Source: JBAYNW01 sp041678605 | GTDB taxonomy: Bacteria; Cyanobacteriota; Vampirovibrionia; Gastranaerophilales; Gastranaerophilaceae | DNA length: 24,420 nt | Direction of reading: 5' to 3' | Assembly: GCA_041678605.1 (NCBI GenBank) | Contig: JBAYNW010000026.1 | Span: 1 to 24,420 of the forward strand | The notes under the pieces: model-generated | Database searches by the model: none | Seen by the model: only the letters and a program-made list of their open reading frames with translations | Told to the model about the DNA's origin: nothing | Position numbers and translations under genes: made by a program | Shown: positions 21,545 through 24,420 of the stretch, piece after piece | How positions within the stretch are numbered: position 1 is the stretch's first letter | How the letters are laid out: every line of letters begins with the position of its first letter

Positions 21545-22597
21545 GTGAGTGGTTTTAAAACAACAATTTCAAAAATACATTATGACAAAGAGGCTAAAGG
21601 CGGTTTTTTTGCCCTGCTAAAATTCTGCTCTTTGTTTTACGCACTTGGCAGCGGGCTAAAAAACCGCCTTTATGACAAAGGTTTTCTAAAGCCACAGAAA
21701 GTTGATGCGTACGTGATTTCCGTGGGGAACCTAACCACGGGCGGAGTGGGCAAAACACCTGTTGTTGCTCTGATTGCGGAATACTTTGCCGATAAAGGAG
21801 AAAAAGTTGCAATTGTTTCGAGAGGCTATTGCGGTAAGCTTTCGGGTGTAAATGTCATATCGGATGGCAAAAAAACATTCTTTACTGCCGATATGGCCGG
21901 AGATGAGCCGTTTTGGCTTGCGGAAAAAGTCAAGGGTGCTTGCGTAATCACTTCAAAAAACCGATTTAAGGCCTCAAAATACGCCGTTGAAAAATTTGGG
22001 GCGACCAAAATAGTTCTGGATGACGGGTTTCAGCATAGAAAACTTCACCGTGATTTGGATATTGTGCTTATCGACAGCGAAATGGGTTTCGGAAACGAAA
22101 ATCTTCTTCCGGCAGGACCGCTTAGAGAAGGACTTGAAGCGTTTAGCAGGATTGATAAGCTTGTTGTCGTGAGCAAAAGCACAGATCACGCAAGGGCAGA
22201 GAAATATGCGAAAATTATGGGCAAAAAACTTAAAAAAGGAACTTCTGTGTGTTATACGGAACCTGATTACGCTTACAATATTTTTAGCCCCGAAGAAAAA
22301 CTTAAGATTGGGGAAAAAGTTTTGGCTTTTTCGGCAATCGGTCAGCCTCAGCAATTTTATAAGTTTTTAGCGGATTTTGATGTTGTAAAAACAGTTGATT
22401 TTGATGACCATCATATTTATACTCAGGCTGACGTCGAAAGACTTCGTCAATATGGTGTTAAAACCCTCATCACGACCGAAAAAGACGGTGGTAAATTAAT
22501 CGGACTTGATTTTAAAGACTTGAAGGTTTTTGCATTAAAATTACAGACTAATTTGGATGTCGAAAAATTATTAAATGGTTGTCAGTGCGATTACTAG
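21545..22597 (+). CDS. lpxK: Tetraacyldisaccharide 4'-kinase LpxK
   Basis: A 350-residue inner-membrane kinase that phosphorylates the lipid A precursor at the 4' position. The P-loop is VGNLTTGGVGKTP (60-72). The SRGYCG segment is at 92-97, and the LpxK signature VLDDGFQHRKLHRDLDIVLI (157-176) is followed by NENLLPAGPLREGLEAFSRID. All key motifs are present and the length is normal. The likely start is GTG at 21545 with GGTGA nearby; other nearby starts run into stops. Its presence shows that the organism makes lipid A-type lipopolysaccharide. It follows mlaD by 9 nt, so lipid A synthesis and phospholipid transport share a transcript. Confidence 0.95.
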   Translation: MSGFKTTISKIHYDKEAKGGFFALLKFCSLFYALGSGLKNRLYDKGFLKPQKVDAYVISVGNLTTGGVGKTPVVALIAEYFADKGEKVAIVSRGYCGKLSGVNVISDGKKTFFTADMAGDEPFWLAEKVKGACVITSKNRFKASKYAVEKFGATKIVLDDGFQHRKLHRDLDIVLIDSEMGFGNENLLPAGPLREGLEAFSRIDKLVVVSKSTDHARAEKYAKIMGKKLKKGTSVCYTEPDYAYNIFSPEEKLKIGEKVLAFSAIGQPQQFYKFLADFDVVKTVDFDDHHIYTQADVERLRQYGVKTLITTEKDGGKLIGLDFKDLKVFALKLQTNLDVEKLLNGCQCDY

Positions 22598-22621
22598 CAA
22601 AGCAATTAACAAAAGATATTT

Positions 22622-22655
22622 GGATTGCCGCGTCGCTTCGCTCCTCGCAACGACA
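22622..22655 (-). repeat. Dispersed palindromic repeat (GTCGTTGCGAG family)
   Basis: On the minus strand this reads TGTCGTTGCGAGGAGCGAAG then CGACGCGGCAATCC, with GTCG/CGAC ends forming a partial palindrome. The copy at 24256-24294 has the same GTCGTTGCGAGGAG and CGACGCGGCAATC ends with a different middle. It fills the lpxK-nth spacer. Confidence 0.75.
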
Positions 22656-22668
22656 TAAATGAGGCAGA

Positions 22669-23337
22669 ATGGAAATTGAAAAAATTGTAAAAATCTTAAA
22701 AGACGCCAAACAGCCCCAAAGCAACTTCGTAAAGCTTATGGAAAGTTTTGATGACCCTTTTTTGGTTTTGATTTCTTGCATTTTGAGTTTGAGAACAAAC
22801 GACAAAACGACTTATCCGGCGACATTGAGAATGTTAGAATTGGGAAAAGCACCAGAGGATTTTTTCGGTATAAATGTGAAGAATCTGGAAGATGCGATTT
22901 ATCCTGTCGGGTTTTACAAAAACAAAGCCAATCAAATTGTGGAATTATCAAAGGTTTTGGTGGAAAAATATAATTCAAAAGTGCCTGATGAGATTGAGGA
23001 ATTAATTAAGTTTAAAGGTGTGGGGCGGAAGACGGCGAATTTGGTGCTTTCAAGGGGGTTTGGGAAACCTGCGATTTGTGTTGACGTGCATGTTCACAGG
23101 ATTTTTAACCGCCTCGGATATGTAAACACAAAAACGCCTGAAGAAACCGAATTTGCACTAAGAAAAAAACTTCCCGAAAGATTTTGGATTGAGATTAACA
23201 CGCTTTTAGTAACCCACGGCCAAAACATTTGCAAGCCGATTAAGCCGATGTGCGATATTTGCCCGATTAAAAAATATTGCGATTTTGCATCTAAAAAAGG
23301 GAAAGGGGAAGTGGAAACAGAAAAAGGAAAGTTTTAA
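22669..23337 (+). CDS. nth: Endonuclease III (DNA glycosylase/AP lyase)
   Basis: A 222-residue base-excision repair enzyme that removes oxidised pyrimidines and nicks the abasic site. The helix-hairpin-helix motif is LIKFKGVGRKTANLVLS (112-128) with the catalytic Lys121; the catalytic Asp139 lies in CVDVHVHR. The 4Fe-4S loop is Cys188-x6-Cys195-x2-Cys198-x5-Cys204. The N-terminal segment ILSLRTNDKTT replaces the E. coli LSAQATD form and resembles the archaeal/Thermotoga-type Nth group. GAGG lies just before the ATG. The last 15 residues (KKGKGEVETEKGKF) are a charged extension. The gene is convergent with the prepilin gene. Confidence 0.95.
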   Translation: MEIEKIVKILKDAKQPQSNFVKLMESFDDPFLVLISCILSLRTNDKTTYPATLRMLELGKAPEDFFGINVKNLEDAIYPVGFYKNKANQIVELSKVLVEKYNSKVPDEIEELIKFKGVGRKTANLVLSRGFGKPAICVDVHVHRIFNRLGYVNTKTPEETEFALRKKLPERFWIEINTLLVTHGQNICKPIKPMCDICPIKKYCDFASKKGKGEVETEKGKF

Positions 23338-23355
23338 TCTTTTTGTTGCACTTAA

Positions 23356-23384
23356 TCACTCAGTCACTCAGTCACTCAGTCACT
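23356..23384 (+). repeat. 8-bp tandem repeat (TCACTCAG, about 3.6 copies)
   Basis: TCACTCAG occurs at 23356, 23364 and 23372, with a partial copy TCACT after it. It lies in the 61-bp spacer between the convergent nth and prepilin genes. Its position and lack of stem make a terminator unlikely; slippage-derived microsatellite is the simplest reading. Confidence 0.8.
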
Positions 23385-23398
23385 TCGCTCCTTCGTTC

Positions 23399-24406
23399 TT
23401 AATAATTCATCTGCCAGCCTTCGTCGATGATGCGTCCGATGCAGTACATACCCTGTTTATTCGTTCCGTTGTTATATCCGTAGTCACAATATTTGTTGGT
23501 TTTCCAAGGGGCATATTTAGCCCCGCCCCAAGGGTATAAAGCGGGTCCGTTAGTATTATCAATCATAAAGAAGAATATATCACGGCCAAAAGCGTTAGGT
23601 TTTTTGAGTCCATTTATATCGATATAAACATAATACATACATATTTTTGTTAAAGAGCCCGCTGAACCGCTACAGCCTGAATAGGGGCTAACAAGCCTGA
23701 CCGACATTCCATCTGCTGTTATAAATCTGTAAGAACCTCCATCCTTCCCACTAACAGTGCTACTACCATCAAAATTTAGTGCTATTGTGTCTGAAAAACA
23801 GCCTGTTGTTGTTGTGTCACAATTCTTTGCCACGTTAAAATAAGCAGCTATTTTATCGCCCATAGTTTTTGTATCAGCTGAATCAAAGAAACAGCTCAAA
23901 TCGCCTATGCATCCGCCATCAGCGGCCATTTGGATTAGGGCCTGATTCCATAAGGAGTAAGCTTTTCTCGCACCTGCAACATATCCGGCTTTTTGGGATT
24001 CGGCAATCACTCCGGGAATCATAAGCCCTGCGACCACGCCGATAATCCCGAGGGTGATTAACACTTCGGCGAGGGTGAAAGCGGGTTGAAAGGTCGAGCG
24101 GTTGAATGGTCGAAAGGTTAATTTTTCAGTGTCGTTGCGAGGAGAAACAGTGAGACGTGAGAGGTGAGACGTGAGAAGAGAAACGGGAGAAGAGAAACGG
24201 AATTTCCCGTCGTTGCGAGGGGGTAAATGTTCTGACCCATGCAAAAGAGCATTCTCGTCGTTGCGAGGAGAAACAAAGTTTCGACGCGGCAATCTTGCCA
24301 ATGTACGCCCACAGGATAGATTGCTTCGGTGGATTCCCTTTGTCAGGGCCGATAACCACTGTCTCGCAATGACGTAAAAGCGTGCAATTGTATTTTTATT
24401 TAGCAT
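23399..24406 (-). CDS. Type IV pilin-like protein with repeat-expanded 109-residue leader
   Basis: A 335-residue ORF. The prepilin methylation motif AFTLAEVLITLGIIGVVAGL begins near residue 109, with Phe110 as the first mature residue and Glu at mature position 5. The residue before the cleavage site is Ala instead of the usual Gly. The mature part (about 226 residues) has the N-terminal hydrophobic helix, then a Cys-containing globular domain with ITADGMSVRL, YIDINGLKKPNAFGRDIF and NGTNKQGMYC; such proteins are pseudopilins or minor pilins secreted and assembled by type II/IV machinery. Normal leaders are 5-30 residues; here 109 residues are encoded largely by dispersed repeats (SPRND at 46-50 and 88-92, PPRND at 62-66, VIARQW at 12-17). 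The start at 24406 has an ideal GGAGG 7 nt upstream. Whether the long leader is functional, or export is impaired, is unknown. Confidence 0.8.
   Translation of the reverse strand: MLNKNTIARFYVIARQWLSALTKGIHRSNLSCGRTLARLPRRNFVSPRNDENALLHGSEHLPPRNDGKFRFSSPVSLLTSHLSRLTVSPRNDTEKLTFRPFNRSTFQPAFTLAEVLITLGIIGVVAGLMIPGVIAESQKAGYVAGARKAYSLWNQALIQMAADGGCIGDLSCFFDSADTKTMGDKIAAYFNVAKNCDTTTTGCFSDTIALNFDGSSTVSGKDGGSYRFITADGMSVRLVSPYSGCSGSAGSLTKICMYYVYIDINGLKKPNAFGRDIFFFMIDNTNGPALYPWGGAKYAPWKTNKYCDYGYNNGTNKQGMYCIGRIIDEGWQMNY
24131..24374. repeat. Cluster of palindromic repeats lying inside the prepilin leader
   Basis: Three forward cores of GTCGTTGCGAG begin at 24131, 24209 and 24257, and an inverted core CTCGCAATGACG lies at 24363-24374. 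The arms 24256-24267 and 24363-24374 match at 11 of 12 positions, bounding a palindromic element of about 119 bp that also holds GCGGCAATC and GATTGCTTCGG. Between the cores are direct repeats: GTGAGACGTGAGA at 24150 and 24164, and AGAAGAGAAACGG at 24174 and 24188, both with a 14-bp period. All of it is read through by the prepilin frame on the minus strand. Confidence 0.75.
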
Positions 24407-24420
24407 TTTGCTTCCTCCAA

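Noticed and set aside
24118..24377. ORFs of 64-77 codons on both strands over the repeat cluster
   Set aside because: They are translations of palindromic repeats without ribosome sites; only the prepilin frame connects to a recognisable domain.
1..24420. tRNA, rRNA, prophage or integrative element
   Set aside because: No cloverleaf, rRNA motif, integrase, transposase or phage gene was recognised on either strand; all larger ORFs are accounted for by chromosomal genes.

Overview
The window looks like chromosome from a low-GC bacterium with a Gram-negative type envelope. It encodes LpxK (lipid A kinase), an MlaE/F/D lipid transport set, and a TolC-type outer-membrane channel with its adaptor and ABC exporter. 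Several traits fit the gut lineage Candidatus Gastranaerophilales (Melainabacteria/Vampirovibrionia, the non-photosynthetic relatives of Cyanobacteria): the prepilin with an AFTLAEVLITLG motif, small lysine/asparagine-rich proteins with an N-terminal TSFQ-like stretch, the ferritin plus superoxide reductase pair of an oxygen-avoiding cell, and abundant short palindromic repeats containing GTCATTGCGAG. This placement is inference; there is no rRNA in the window. No phage, integrase, transposase, CRISPR array, tRNA or rRNA was seen.

Layout. 1-207 is a fold-back repeat element. 285-1019 is a hypothetical protein. 1024-1933 (minus) is superoxide reductase overlapping ferritin. 2038-3723 is a YkgJ-family Cys-cluster protein and rlmN. 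3993-6495 is an operon of a zinc-ribbon protein with a long Gly/Tyr/Gln/Arg repeat domain, then rimM and trmD. 12680 down to 6497 (minus) runs TolC, MacA-like adaptor, ABC ATPase, FtsX/MacB-like permease, and a polytopic protein of unknown function with a possible N-terminal frameshift. 12737-13750 (minus) is aroF (DAHP synthase). 13963-15985 is fixC, fixX and a small protein with a duplicated RWYD unit. 15982-17364 (minus) is a phosphoglucomutase/phosphomannomutase. 17486-18337 is pheA. 18517-22597 is mlaE, mlaF, mlaD and lpxK. 22669-23337 is nth. 23399-24406 (minus) is a type IV prepilin-like protein whose leader is made largely of dispersed repeats.

How the genes fit together. SOR plus ferritin handle superoxide and iron. 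AroF and PheA bracket aromatic and phenylalanine synthesis. MlaEFD and LpxK serve outer-membrane lipids. FixCX would carry electrons from a flavin to ferredoxin if an EtfAB/FixAB partner exists elsewhere. RlmN, RimM and TrmD are rRNA/tRNA and ribosome maturation factors, and the repeat-rich zinc-ribbon protein sits tightly in that operon.

The most notable signals are four. (1) At least five genes have a -10 box exactly 6-7 nt before the ATG and no Shine-Dalgarno, the layout of leaderless mRNAs. (2) Palindromic repeats read in frame through about 100 codons of a prepilin leader. (3) An RGG/YGG-type low-complexity protein is coupled to rimM-trmD. (4) The membrane-protein gene at 6497-7825 has a well-initiated short ORF out of frame by one base at an A6 run.
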